Source: DASSNU01 sp035701265
Lineage (GTDB): Bacteria > Gemmatimonadota > Gemmatimonadetes > Gemmatimonadales > Gemmatimonadaceae
Direction of reading: 5' to 3'
Assembly: GCA_035701265.1 (NCBI GenBank)
Contig: DASSNU010000009.1
Location: 1-64,000, forward strand
Length of the DNA stretch: 64,000 nt
The translations under genes were made by a program, and so were the position numbers. The notes beneath the pieces are model-generated. The model was not told the origin of the DNA, ran no database searches, and saw nothing but the letters and a program-made list of their open reading frames with translations. Shown in pieces: positions 17,173 to 25,511 of this stretch. Positions within the stretch are counted from its first letter, which is position 1. Each line of letters opens with the position of its first letter.

Positions 17173-18459
17173 TCACTCGATGCGCGCGAGCTCCCGCAGT
17201 TGCGGGACGCTCGCGCTCGTCGCGCCCACCACGCCCAACGCGGCAATGCCGCCGATGATCACCGCCGGCACCGCGCCCAGGAGACGTGCCGTCACCCCGG
17301 ACTCGAACGCGCCCAGCTCGTTGGACGATCCGACGAAGATCGAGTTGATGGACATCATGCGCCCGAGCAGGTGCCGGGGAACGAGCGTCTGCAGGAGGAG
17401 CGAGCGGATCTGCACGCTCACGTTGTCCGCCATGCCGCTCACGCCGAGCAGCACGAGCGAGAGACCCATGCTGCGCGACAGCCCGAAGCCGATGATGCAC
17501 GTGCCGAACACGGCCACCGCGGTGAGCAGCGAGCGCCCGGCGCGCGCGAACGGCGCGCGATGCGCCAGATAGAGCGACATGATCACCGCGCCCACCGCCG
17601 GCGCGGCACGCAGCACGCCCAGCCCTTCCGGGCCGACGTGCAGGATGTCGGCCGCGAACACGGGGAGCAGCGCCTCCGCGCCTCCCATCAGCACCGAGAG
17701 CACATCGAGCAGCATGGCGCCAAGGAGCACGCGCTGGCCGGCGAGAAAGCGCAGGCTCGAGAGGAAACCCTCCACCACCGAGCCGGTGGAGCTGGCTGCC
17801 GATGCGTCGGGGGGGATGTCGCGGATGCGCCAGACGCTGAAAATCGCGATCACCAGCAGCAGCGCATCCATCACGTAGGCGAGCGGTGCCGAGCCGAAGC
17901 CGTACACCAGCCCGCCAATGGCGGGGCCGAGGACGGCAGCGCCCTGCCAGGTGGAGCTGCGCCACGCCACCGCATTGGCGTAGAGCGAGCGCGGAACGAT
18001 GTCCACGCCCAGCGCGCTGCGCGCCGGCTGGTAGAAGCTGCGCGCGCTTCCGTTGACGAAGATGACGATGTAGAACGGCCACGCCCCCGCGCGCCGGATC
18101 AGCGACACATCGAGCGACAGCGCGAGCAGCGCGACCGAGCAGAGAAAGAGGACGGCGAGCGCGCCGCGCGTGACGCTGCGCCGGCTCCGCCGGTCGGCGG
18201 CGTGGCCGGCGAGCGGGGAGAACCCGATGAACGGGATCGCCTCGGACAGTCCGATGATGCCGAGCGAGAGCGGGTCGTGCGTGATGCTGTACACCTGCCA
18301 CGACACCACCAATACCTGCGCCTGCGCCGCGATCGTCGCGGTGAGCACGCAGAGGATGTACCAGCGAAAGTCAGGAAGCTGGAACGATGCGTAGGCGTCG
18401 TGTCGCTGCGGAGGAGCAGGAGACGGAACGGGTGGGACAGCGTGGCTTCCGCTGGACAT
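17173..18459 (-). CDS. Major facilitator superfamily exporter (MFS_3/EntS-like)
   Basis: 428 residues with about 12 hydrophobic helices. The MFS loop motif between helices 2 and 3 is visible as GHAADRRSRRSV, and ARSFYQPARSALGVDIVPR matches the EntS/MFS_3 type of small-molecule exporter (siderophores, drugs). The equivalent loop of the C-terminal half is weaker (RSLLLQTLVPRHLLGRMMS). The ATG at 18459 is preferred to a GTG at 18498, although neither has a good ribosome site. The transported compound cannot be deduced. No siderophore genes lie nearby. Confidence 0.88.
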   Translation of the reverse strand: MSSGSHAVPPVPSPAPPQRHDAYASFQLPDFRWYILCVLTATIAAQAQVLVVSWQVYSITHDPLSLGIIGLSEAIPFIGFSPLAGHAADRRSRRSVTRGALAVLFLCSVALLALSLDVSLIRRAGAWPFYIVIFVNGSARSFYQPARSALGVDIVPRSLYANAVAWRSSTWQGAAVLGPAIGGLVYGFGSAPLAYVMDALLLVIAIFSVWRIRDIPPDASAASSTGSVVEGFLSSLRFLAGQRVLLGAMLLDVLSVLMGGAEALLPVFAADILHVGPEGLGVLRAAPAVGAVIMSLYLAHRAPFARAGRSLLTAVAVFGTCIIGFGLSRSMGLSLVLLGVSGMADNVSVQIRSLLLQTLVPRHLLGRMMSINSIFVGSSNELGAFESGVTARLLGAVPAVIIGGIAALGVVGATSASVPQLRELARIE

Positions 18460-18721
18460 GTGGGACGGGCGTGATCGGGCGGCGCGATGCAGGCGCACCG
18501 CACGCGGCGTCGGATGCTATCGGCGTGCCGCCCGCAGCGCAACGTGTGGACGGCCGAACGGATGACCCGTACCGTCATCCGGTGTCACCGCGTGCAGCCC
18601 CCCAGGCGACGCCCTGTACCGCCGCATGCCGTCGCCGTCTACAGCCATCTGGCGTCACCCTGTACCGCGCGACATCTTCCCGCCCGTTCGTCCGCACTTC
18701 CCTGCACCGGAGATCCACGCC

Positions 18722-19540
18722 GTGACCACGCCATCCTCGTCCGCGCGTTCCCTCGTTCACCGAATCGCCACGCCCCTTGCATTCACTATATGGGCGGCCG
18801 CCTTCGTCGTGATGGCCGCACTCGCCGCGCCAGCGCGTGCGCAGGAGCCCGAGGCGCCCAAGAACCTCAAGGTCCTCCCCAAGGACCTCACGCGCGATTC
18901 GGTCGTGCAGATCATGCGCGGCTTCGCCGCCGGACTGGGCGTCCGGTGTGAGTTCTGTCACGCCGAGGACACCACGGCCAGACAGGCGGGCCCGGGCGGA
19001 CGCGTGCGGCTGGACTTCGCGTCCGACGCGAAGGAGACCAAGCGGAAGGCGCGCGTGATGCTGCGGATGGTGGACAGTATCAACAGCGTCTTCCTGGCCA
19101 GCCTTCCCGCGCGGCACGACCCGCCGGTGACGGTGACGTGCATCACCTGCCACCGCGGCTCGGAGCTGCCGCGGACGCTTCCCGCGGTGCTCGCCGAGAC
19201 GATCGACCGCGCCGGCGTGGACTCGGCCATTGCGCAGTACCGCGCCCTGCGCGCCGACATGGTGTCAGGACGCTATGACTTCAGCGAGATCTCGCTCGAC
19301 GAGCTCGCCCAGTCGCTGGCGCGGAGCGGCAAGCCCGACGACGCCATCCGCATGCTGCAGCTCAATCAGGAGTTCAGCCCCAACTCGGCGAACATCGACG
19401 TGTTGATGGGCGCGATCTACCAGCAGCAGGGAAATCGCGACAAGGCCATCGCCGAGTATCGGGCCGCGCTCACCAAGCAGCCGAACAACCGCGCGGCACA
19501 GGCGCGGCTGCGGCAGTTGGAGGGTGGCGGGAACGAGTAG
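18722..19540 (+). CDS. Secreted dihaem cytochrome c with TPR tail
   Basis: 272 residues from GTG, with GGAG 9 bases upstream. A signal-type segment (LAFTIWAAAFVVMAALAAPARAQ) directs export. Residues 50-150 contain two CxxCH haem sites, CEFCHAE and CITCHRG, in the context NLKVLPKDLTRDSVVQIMRG, the pattern of the c-type domain related to photosynthetic reaction-centre cytochrome subunits. Spacing between haem sites is about 70 residues. The C-terminal 100 residues form two or three TPR-like helices (PDDAIRMLQLNQEFSPNSA; DKAIAEYRAALTKQPNN). Probably an electron carrier or scaffold in the periplasm. Confidence 0.85.
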   Translation: MTTPSSSARSLVHRIATPLAFTIWAAAFVVMAALAAPARAQEPEAPKNLKVLPKDLTRDSVVQIMRGFAAGLGVRCEFCHAEDTTARQAGPGGRVRLDFASDAKETKRKARVMLRMVDSINSVFLASLPARHDPPVTVTCITCHRGSELPRTLPAVLAETIDRAGVDSAIAQYRALRADMVSGRYDFSEISLDELAQSLARSGKPDDAIRMLQLNQEFSPNSANIDVLMGAIYQQQGNRDKAIAEYRAALTKQPNNRAAQARLRQLEGGGNE

Positions 19541-19672
19541 CGCGCGTCGATCAGCGCGCGGGCCGAGCGGCCGGGGGGCGATGCGCGGTTACGCGAAGGC
19601 TTCTCGCCTGCTACGCAGAGCCACCAGATAGAGGTACTGACAGACCGGCAGGCGATCGGATCCGGCTTGAGC

Positions 19673-19712
19673 AAAGAGCCGCCACATGGAGCGTCCAAGC
19701 GGTGGCTCTTTC
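19673..19712 (+). terminator. Hairpin with terminator features
   Basis: AAAGAGCC at 19673-19680 pairs with GGCTCTTT at 19704-19711, and a few further GC pairs follow after a mismatch. The 3' side ends in a short T run. It lies about 130 bp after the cytochrome gene and could end its transcript. The T run is short. Confidence 0.45.
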
Positions 19713-19736
19713 CAATCAATCGTGCGAATTACAACG

Positions 19737-20290
19737 TCATCTGTACGTGCGTATCACGAGTCCGGTGCCGGAGGCCAGCCCCACCGAACTCCCACCCATG
19801 TGGAGCCGGACGCTCTGGCCGTCGAACTCGACGCACACGGAAACGGTCCATTCGTCCTGCTGCACAGCGTCATTCGCGACGTGGAAGACCCGGCGTGGCG
19901 ATGTCGATGGACGCGCCCCACGATCCGCTGCGGAACATCGCTCGGCACAAGGCGTACTGCCGACGCCCGGCCGCTCGGATCGACCACGGCGTCGAGCGGC
20001 ACCGACGAGCCTGCGGGGCGCCGGATGAGCTCGGGCTCGCACGCCAGCATGGCCGACAGGTCCCCCACGCGCTGGATCTTCGTCAGTCGCACATCGAGGA
20101 CGGGCTACAGCACACGGCCGCCAGAACTTGCCCGTGCCGTCCGAGCCGCCTCGGCGGTGTGAGCGATGGCGACGTCACTCGCCTCCGGCAGGATGGTACA
20201 CAGATCGGCGCGACTGGTGCAATCATCCGGGGGAGCAGGAGTAGGGTATGGGGTCAACATAGTAACGTCCGCCGTGCACTTGCACCGTGT
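19737..20290 (-). other. Possible decayed reading frame in a 914-bp gene-poor stretch
   Basis: Between the cytochrome gene and the cysteine-rich peptides there is no intact gene that I trust. On the minus strand, protein-like segments appear in different frames and are broken by stops: YYVDPIPYSCSPG near 20250, then CTSRADLCTILPEASDVAIA near 20200, then RLTKIQRVGDLSAMLACEPE and SVPLDAVVDPSGR near 20000-20090, then EWTVSVCVEFDGQSVRLH near 19800. The PLDAVVDPSGR segment recalls TonB-type C-terminal domains. This may be one degraded exported protein. Confidence is low and a chance pattern is possible. Confidence 0.25.
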
Positions 20291-20454
20291 TCACAGCTAT
20301 CCAACAATCGCACGCTCGGCGGATAGATCACGATCATGGTCGCAGCGGTCTGGCAGCGCTGCCCCTCTTCCGGCCTCACCTCGGCGCGCGACGAGCGGGG
20401 GGCGCCATGCCTCGCGCTCACTAATATGGTCCTGCGGCATTGCGCCCCCGGCGA

Positions 20455-20694
20455 TCACGGTTGTGGCGGCTGCGCGCAGTCACATGTCGGGAAGCCCGCG
20501 AAGCAATCACAACTGCAGTAGCCGTCGGCGCCGCATGTGCCGAACAGACAATCGGCCGTGCAGCATACAAGGGCGTACTCCCGATCAGCCGCGTGTAGCT
20601 TCGGAGCAACAATCGACGAAGTGAATACTCCGATCGATAGAACGGCCGTCCACTTCATGAGACGCCACGCGCGTACTCGAGCCGCGATACTCAT
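20455..20694 (-). CDS. Secreted cysteine-rich microprotein (9 Cys)
   Basis: 79 residues. A signal peptide, WTAVLSIGVFTSSIVAPKLHA, ends at a likely AxA site near residue 35. The mature part of about 44 residues has nine cysteines: VCCTADCLFGTCGADGYC followed by SCDCFAGFPTCDCAQ. No known family was recognised. GGAG stands 8 bases before the ATG, which supports real translation. It is the last gene of the minus-strand operon, 48 bp after a second peptide of the same design. Candidate roles are a disulfide-rich secreted toxin, signal or metal-binding peptide. A dedicated thioredoxin-like protein is encoded just upstream. Confidence 0.75.
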   Translation of the reverse strand: MSIAARVRAWRLMKWTAVLSIGVFTSSIVAPKLHAADREYALVCCTADCLFGTCGADGYCSCDCFAGFPTCDCAQPPQP

Positions 20695-20742
20695 AGATCA
20701 ACTCCAGCGCTATGTGGTAGGGTGGTGAGAAGGAGACTCGCA

Positions 20743-20997
20743 CTATCCAGGAGTGGGGATTTCCAACACCGGGATCTCGTCACAGAAGCAGTGTCCTTTG
20801 AAGAAGAGACACGAACAGTTACAGAACATCTTACCGCTGCAGCTACACGACCCGGTAAGGCAGTTCGCGCTGCAACTGCACGGTACTTCGGCTGCGTACA
20901 GCCGCGCCGCCGCGCCCTGGCCGACGAGTGCGATCACCGCCAAGACCATCGATCCCAATAACGCCCACAGCGATCTACGTCGCGCTCGTATCTGCAT
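20743..20997 (-). CDS. Secreted cysteine-rich microprotein (10 Cys)
   Basis: 84 residues. N-terminal Arg cluster, hydrophobic core WALLGSMVLAVIALVGQGAAA and a probable cut after LYA. The mature part carries ten cysteines, mostly in CxC pairs: PCSCSANCLTGSCSCSG, then FCNCSCLFFKGHCFCDE. The ATG has an excellent ribosome site, GGGAGG. It is similar in plan to the neighbouring 79-residue peptide (A/C-rich start, CxC doublets, short Pro-rich tail), suggesting duplication and divergence. It follows the thioredoxin-like gene by 23 bp. Odd cysteine spacing does not fit metallothionein or defensin patterns that I know. Confidence 0.78.
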   Translation of the reverse strand: MQIRARRRSLWALLGSMVLAVIALVGQGAAARLYAAEVPCSCSANCLTGSCSCSGKMFCNCSCLFFKGHCFCDEIPVLEIPTPG

Positions 20998-21020
20998 GTG
21001 ACCTCCCTCGTGCGAGTGAA

Positions 21021-21572
21021 TTATTGGTCAGCCGCAGCTGGACCGGTGCTACGCTCGACGGCAGCGAGCAACTCCTCGCGTTTCCGCAAGTTGAGGATGC
21101 CAACGTACTCGGCTTCCACATGACCGGCCGTCAGAAGGATAGTAGTAGGCGTTCCGTGGAGTGCGGCCCGAACAAGTGCGCTGGAATCAGCAAACACTAG
21201 AGGTACGCGGTGACCCAACGGGCCCCAATACCGCGCGAGACCTGGGTTGTCCGCTTTGCCAAGTGCCACGACATCCAGTGCCTTACTGCGAGGGTCCGTA
21301 AGCAGGTCTATCCAGTTCGCCATGTTAAGATCACACGTTCTGCAGTGGGCATCGAAGACGAGTACGAGCGTGTGGCGCGCAGTCCCCATGTCCATGGCGC
21401 TTCCGTCCGCTGCTCGATGCACTGTGACGCCCTTCCATGAGCGGCCCAATTGCACCGTACCAATCGGGGATACTGCCGGATTCAGCAATCGAACCGCTGT
21501 GCGGACAACGCGGACTGAGGACCACACGAGAAGCCCAATGCTCGCTGCAGCAACGACATAGCCGACTCTCAC
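21021..21572 (-). CDS. Membrane-anchored thioredoxin-like protein
   Basis: 183 residues. One N-terminal membrane helix (VGYVVAAASIGLLVWSSV) places a thioredoxin-fold domain outside the cytoplasm. The redox motif is CRTC in LVLVFDAHCRTCDLNMANWID, located at the usual end of strand 1. GTPTTILLTAGHVEAEYVG matches the cis-Pro loop region of TlpA/redoxin proteins. It may catalyse disulfide exchange. Since the two genes downstream encode secreted peptides with 9 and 10 cysteines, those peptides are the obvious candidate substrates (inference). Start overlaps the upstream propeller gene by ATGA. Confidence 0.8.
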   Translation of the reverse strand: MRVGYVVAAASIGLLVWSSVRVVRTAVRLLNPAVSPIGTVQLGRSWKGVTVHRAADGSAMDMGTARHTLVLVFDAHCRTCDLNMANWIDLLTDPRSKALDVVALGKADNPGLARYWGPLGHRVPLVFADSSALVRAALHGTPTTILLTAGHVEAEYVGILNLRKREELLAAVERSTGPAAADQ

Positions 21573-22888
21573 GGTGTGCTACCAATAGAGGGGTATGGGA
21601 GGACAAGAACGTGCTTTACTCCGAGCGAGTCTGTTCGTGTGCAATAGACACGGCGCTCGTCTACCAGCATCGGTACAATTCCCGTGGAGAAGCGAACGGA
21701 CCTCTCGATCCTACGACCTGGCAGATTCACAACGTCCCAATCGCCTCCCCGACCGTCCGGGCTGAAGGCAGTGTCGAAACGACGTACCCACAGTCGAGCG
21801 GAGCTATCCCAAAGCAGCCCCGTAATGGCAGGCCGGTATAGCGAGAAGCGGTCACGCACAGTCCTCTCGAATTCGGCCACTGACCTATTCGACGGGAAGC
21901 CGTTCTCTGGCCTCCTGGCGGCAAACTCCAAGAGTGCCATGCGATCCGCGACGGTAATGGCTTGGACGCGTTCCTCAGCTTCGAAGCTCCGAGGTTGCTC
22001 CGTTGTGCGCGCCTCCAGAACCACGATCTGGTAGGGTCCACCGGGAGCGATGGCGATCGTGCCGTCAGGGCCAACTGACAAGACGGGCTCCGGTCCCAAG
22101 AGTGGCGGGGCTTCATAGCTCGTGACAGTTCCACCACCATTCGTCCGCTGGGAGGCTGCGATGGTAGGCACACGCAGTCGCAGCAGTGTGTCCCGCGTCG
22201 TCAACATCGAATCGAGCCGAACGAGACTGGCAAACTGATCTGCTCGCGCGACTCTCAGCGGATTCGGCCGTGCTTCCAAAACGTAGCCAGCGCCAGTCCA
22301 CCCGATGTGTCGCGCTGTTTGTCCGAGTACTCCACCGACTGGTGAACCCAGAGGCCCGGCGTTCGGTAGGGTGATAGTTCGAAGCACGTTGCCGCTTGGC
22401 GCAAACAGCGTAACGCGCTGAAGATCTGGATCCCATACTCCGATAGCCGATCCGTCTACAATAAAGAGATTCGCTATGCCCTCGAACTCTCCAGGCCCAC
22501 TGCCGCGGCGCCCCAGACCGCGTCGGAATCGTCCATCATTGATGCCATAGACGAGGACCTCGCGGCGTCCAGCATCCGCAACGTACAGCTCGCCTCGCTC
22601 GCGATTCACAACCATTGCGACGATGTCTTCAAACAGATACGCGTCCTCCCCGTCGGCCTTGCCGAACTCGAGAATGGGGTTCGCCGCGTTGACACGCACG
22701 ATCTCCGATGCCGGAAGCCGTACCAATCGAACATGTCGCACAGGGGAGACCACCGGCGCCGTAAATAGATCACTAACCACTGCTGCAGTACCCGAACTAC
22801 CACACGCGAGACTGGACAGGACCAGCGCGAACGCCCCACATGACCTGCCGCAGCCACGTCGGTGACCCCACCTCCCTACCACAGTCAT
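21569..22888 (-). CDS. Six-bladed beta-propeller lipoprotein
   Basis: 439 residues. The N-terminus ends in LVLSSLACGSSG, a lipobox, so it should be lipid-anchored on the outside. From about residue 75 there are NHL/six-bladed propeller strands: VVNRERGELYVADAGRREVL, RGSGPGEFEGIANLFIVDGS, WDPDLQRVTLFAPSGN and SVGPDGTIAIAPGGPYQIVV. Length and pattern match the 6-bladed propeller proteins of which Bacteroides BF3164-type lipoproteins are one group. It overlaps both neighbours by 4 bases (ATGA), which ties it firmly to this operon. Possibly a receptor or scaffold for the small peptides. Confidence 0.8.
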   Translation of the reverse strand: MTVVGRWGHRRGCGRSCGAFALVLSSLACGSSGTAAVVSDLFTAPVVSPVRHVRLVRLPASEIVRVNAANPILEFGKADGEDAYLFEDIVAMVVNRERGELYVADAGRREVLVYGINDGRFRRGLGRRGSGPGEFEGIANLFIVDGSAIGVWDPDLQRVTLFAPSGNVLRTITLPNAGPLGSPVGGVLGQTARHIGWTGAGYVLEARPNPLRVARADQFASLVRLDSMLTTRDTLLRLRVPTIAASQRTNGGGTVTSYEAPPLLGPEPVLSVGPDGTIAIAPGGPYQIVVLEARTTEQPRSFEAEERVQAITVADRMALLEFAARRPENGFPSNRSVAEFERTVRDRFSLYRPAITGLLWDSSARLWVRRFDTAFSPDGRGGDWDVVNLPGRRIERSVRFSTGIVPMLVDERRVYCTRTDSLGVKHVLVLPYPSIGSTP

Positions 22889-23568
22889 GGCAGCGATGCG
22901 CGCGCAGAGGAAGATCGAAACACGTCGACGATTCGCAGGATAGCGTTCGGGGTGGGAAGCTGGGAGCCAGAATAGAGGACGTGATACCCCGGGCCCATGA
23001 GCGCCCAGCGCATGGGTGGTGCACCCGCGCTCGTCGTTGGTGCGAGCAGCGTGTCGTGGTTGACCAATGCAACCGCCTTCGCGGTGTAGACCGCGTCAGC
23101 GCATTGGCCAGTCGCGTCGCTCAACATCACATAGCGCACGCGAATACCACTCACCGCAGACACGGCGTCTCGAATGGCGCTCAGCGACGCGCAGGACTCG
23201 CCGCGTGAACGACCCACGTCTAGCGAATCCTCCCGTAGGAACACCCAGAACGTGTTGCCGGCGGATGCTGTCGGGAGAATGCTATCGCTAGTCGCCAGAT
23301 CCACCCGCACTCCGTACGGCCACGGAGATGACGCACGCGCGTTGGCGCTTCGTTCGGCGGCAGCATCTCGCACATCCGCAATCCCGCTCAACCCGCGTGC
23401 CATCACGAACCCTGCAGCCGCGAGTCCCGCAGCGACGGCCGCCAGAAAGAGCGGCGTGGGCAATTTCATGAACGCTGTCTTGACACCGGCAATTCTCTTC
23501 GCGAGTCGCTTCGCCCCGTTTATCAAACGGCCTATGAGATGCTCCTGTGCTGGCCCGTGGTCAGGCAT
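22885..23568 (-). CDS. Membrane-anchored protein with a possible thioredoxin-like domain
   Basis: 227 residues from the ATG at 23568, which has AGGGGGG upstream. A cytoplasmic basic start is followed by one helix (PLFLAAVAAGLAAAGFVMA) and an exported domain of about 140 residues. That domain has NTFWVFLREDSLDVGR, two lone cysteines (GESCASL, GQCADA) and a PPMRWALMGPGYHVLYSG segment that parallels the cis-Pro loop of the next thioredoxin-like protein. No CxxC is present, so if it has the thioredoxin fold it is not a classical oxidoreductase. The function is unknown. Overlaps both neighbours. Confidence 0.65.
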   Translation of the reverse strand: MPDHGPAQEHLIGRLINGAKRLAKRIAGVKTAFMKLPTPLFLAAVAAGLAAAGFVMARGLSGIADVRDAAAERSANARASSPWPYGVRVDLATSDSILPTASAGNTFWVFLREDSLDVGRSRGESCASLSAIRDAVSAVSGIRVRYVMLSDATGQCADAVYTAKAVALVNHDTLLAPTTSAGAPPMRWALMGPGYHVLYSGSQLPTPNAILRIVDVFRSSSARASLP

Positions 23569-24223
23569 GGTGCGACCCCCCTTCACTCCGTCGTGGTAAG
23601 GTGGCTGCTGCCGCAACTGCTGCGACCGCAACAAGCACCGGTAACCAGGCCAGGAGCGTAGGCGGAATACTCGGAACCCGCCTCGAGGCAAGATTCGCGA
23701 AGAGCAGGGTGAATGCAACCACGACACCAGTCACAAATGTGACAATGGAAGTCCGTCGCTGCATCGTTCGATCAGACCCCAGGCGCGATTGGGGAATCAA
23801 CCATCCGAGTATGGCGAGGACGGCTGGGAGTGCTCCGAGCGCAACGGGTGTCCATTGGGATAGTGCCAGCTGCCGCGCCGGGATGTTCTGAATTTGGGTA
23901 GGAGTACCCACTACCTCACCAGCGAACCCGAATAGACCTCCGTATTCCAGTGCCGCCGCGAACACTCCCACCGCAAGCACGAGCCCCAGCGGTTGCCCAC
24001 GGCGTGCAGCAGCCAATCCCATCCAAAGACACCAAAACGGCAGAGCAACCAGAAAGAGGGAAAGCGACGCAATCAACCAACGCTCAACGAACGCAGTCTG
24101 CCACTGCAACGCGCCGTTGCCCGAGAAGAGAATGGGAGCAGTGAGACCTAGGGCGAGCGAGCCGACTGTGACGACCGCGAGGCAGCGTATCGACACCGCT
24201 GCTAAGGTGGATTGTCTCTTCAC
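23561..24223 (-). CDS. Polytopic membrane protein of the cysteine-rich peptide operon
   Basis: 220 residues with about six hydrophobic segments (LAVVTVGSLALGLTAPILF; WLIASLSLFLVALPFWCLW; PLGLVLAVGVFAAALEYGG; VALGALPAVLAILGWLI; IVTFVTGVVVAFTLLFANL; LLAWLPVLVAVAAVAAAAT). No recognised transporter or MauE/DsbD signature. A single Trp-Cys-Leu-Trp cysteine is present. It is the first gene of the tight five-gene overlap group and ends 8 bases inside the next gene. A role in exporting, anchoring or supplying electrons for the downstream proteins is possible but not shown. Confidence 0.65.
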   Translation of the reverse strand: MKRQSTLAAVSIRCLAVVTVGSLALGLTAPILFSGNGALQWQTAFVERWLIASLSLFLVALPFWCLWMGLAAARRGQPLGLVLAVGVFAAALEYGGLFGFAGEVVGTPTQIQNIPARQLALSQWTPVALGALPAVLAILGWLIPQSRLGSDRTMQRRTSIVTFVTGVVVAFTLLFANLASRRVPSIPPTLLAWLPVLVAVAAVAAAATLPRRSEGGSHHA

Positions 24224-24433
24224 GCGTGTTCTCTACGTTCGTTCAGGGTCGCCGGTGCAGACCGTAGAATTACCGCACAATGTTACGGATTCGGCCGCTG
24301 CGCAGGATGAATTGCGCTACGAACTCTGCTGGCTACGGGAAGGCTAGGTTAGTGTACGTTGACAGCCCCATCAATGCCTCACTGGGTACACCGTGGTCCA
24401 CCCAGGGCACATAGGCAACTACAGCGTACCCGT

Positions 24434-25309
24434 CTAACGCGCGCGGTCCGCCACCCCCCGGCCGTCTCGTCCGGGCATCACTAGGCACCCCAGATGCGCG
24501 ACCAACGCCTCCTCAAGCACAGTCTTTGCGAGTTCCGAGGGACGGCATCCAGCGACCTGCCCTATGTGCCTGGTGAGCGTGCGTACCTTCGCATAGCCCA
24601 AGCGAGCCGCGACCTGTTTCACGTTAGTACCTGGGCGGCGCAGTGCCGCGTATGCCCAACCAACTCGGGCACAGATCAGCACCGTTCTGGCTGAAGCAAT
24701 CCCGTGTCTCTCTAGCCATCGATCCAGTGCATGGCGCGCCCGGTACACAGATATTGTGTCGTGCTCAGCCAGCGCGGCCGCCGCGCGCACCAAGACTCCG
24801 AGTGTCGGAAACTCGTACGGTCGTAGCAGGACACGCCGGATAGTGCCTACGCGCGGAGCGCGACCGCCGAGCAGCCGATGCGACATCCCGCCCCAGAGAC
24901 GCGCTCCCACCATGCTAGCAGTCACCTGCTCCAGTACGCGACGCAGTTGAGCGGGGGCATCGTTGTGATATCTGATCACAATCTCGTCCACTCCGTAGCG
25001 CCCGGAGGCGAGCAGAACCTTGGGGAGTCGGCCGTCGAGCTGCGCATACAGCACTACCGGGAGTGCGGGTCTGCGCCTGACGGCCGTAGCCAGTGCCACC
25101 TCCCAAGAGGCAGCGGGCCGTTCGTCTGACTCACCGTCGGGGTCGATCAGTGGATCGCAGACCAACACGTTGACGGGCTCTGGCCACTGGCGCCGCAGCC
25201 AGTCCATAAGCTCCTGCCACGACCCCACCGCCTGCAGCCGGTCATGCTGGCCGAGCGCACACCGGAGGACCTCTACTGCTGCCATTGGCAGATAGGCCAG
25301 CACGTGCAT
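24434..25309 (-). CDS. AraC-like transcriptional regulator with degenerate receiver-like domain
   Basis: 291 residues. The N-terminal 130 residues resemble a response-regulator fold (LAYLPMAAVEVLRCALGQ; NVLVCDPLIDPDG; LPVVLYAQLDGRLPKVLLAS) but lack a clear phospho-acceptor context. Near the C-terminus, VKQVAARLGYAKVRTLTRHI followed by GQVAGCRPSELAK is an AraC-type helix-turn-helix. ATG has GGGAG upstream. It lies 210 bp upstream of the peptide operon on the same strand, the best candidate for its control. The intervening 210 bp should contain the operon promoter, but no clear -35/-10 pair was found. Confidence 0.68.
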   Translation of the reverse strand: MHVLAYLPMAAVEVLRCALGQHDRLQAVGSWQELMDWLRRQWPEPVNVLVCDPLIDPDGESDERPAASWEVALATAVRRRPALPVVLYAQLDGRLPKVLLASGRYGVDEIVIRYHNDAPAQLRRVLEQVTASMVGARLWGGMSHRLLGGRAPRVGTIRRVLLRPYEFPTLGVLVRAAAALAEHDTISVYRARHALDRWLERHGIASARTVLICARVGWAYAALRRPGTNVKQVAARLGYAKVRTLTRHIGQVAGCRPSELAKTVLEEALVAHLGCLVMPGRDGRGVADRAR

Positions 25310-25434
25310 GGGCTACTCCCGTGCGGGAGGTGGTACACACCCCGAGAGATGAGCCCAATCCTGCTGCCGGGTACCAGCCGCCGCAAGCGGCACGTCCCCG
25401 CGTGCGTCAGCGACGCGTCATTTTGGAGAGGCGA

Positions 25435-25476
25435 GGTATTCCCTGCGCGAACTGACTGCTTCGCGCAGGGAGTACC
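25435..25476 (-). terminator. 17-bp stem hairpin after the ADOP permease
   Basis: GGTATTCCCTGCGCGAA (25435-25451) and TTCGCGCAGGGAGTACC (25460-25476) pair at 16 of 17 positions around an 8-base loop. It stands 36 bp beyond the permease stop on the minus strand. No T tract follows. A terminator is likely, but a protein-binding inverted repeat is possible. Confidence 0.6.
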
Positions 25477-25511
25477 GAGTTCGACTTGCGAGGTGACCGC
25501 TGCGGTCCGGA

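Noticed and set aside
24224..24433. Promoter of the microprotein operon
   Set aside because: The gap must contain it, but no -35/-10 pair or inverted repeat stood out enough to list.
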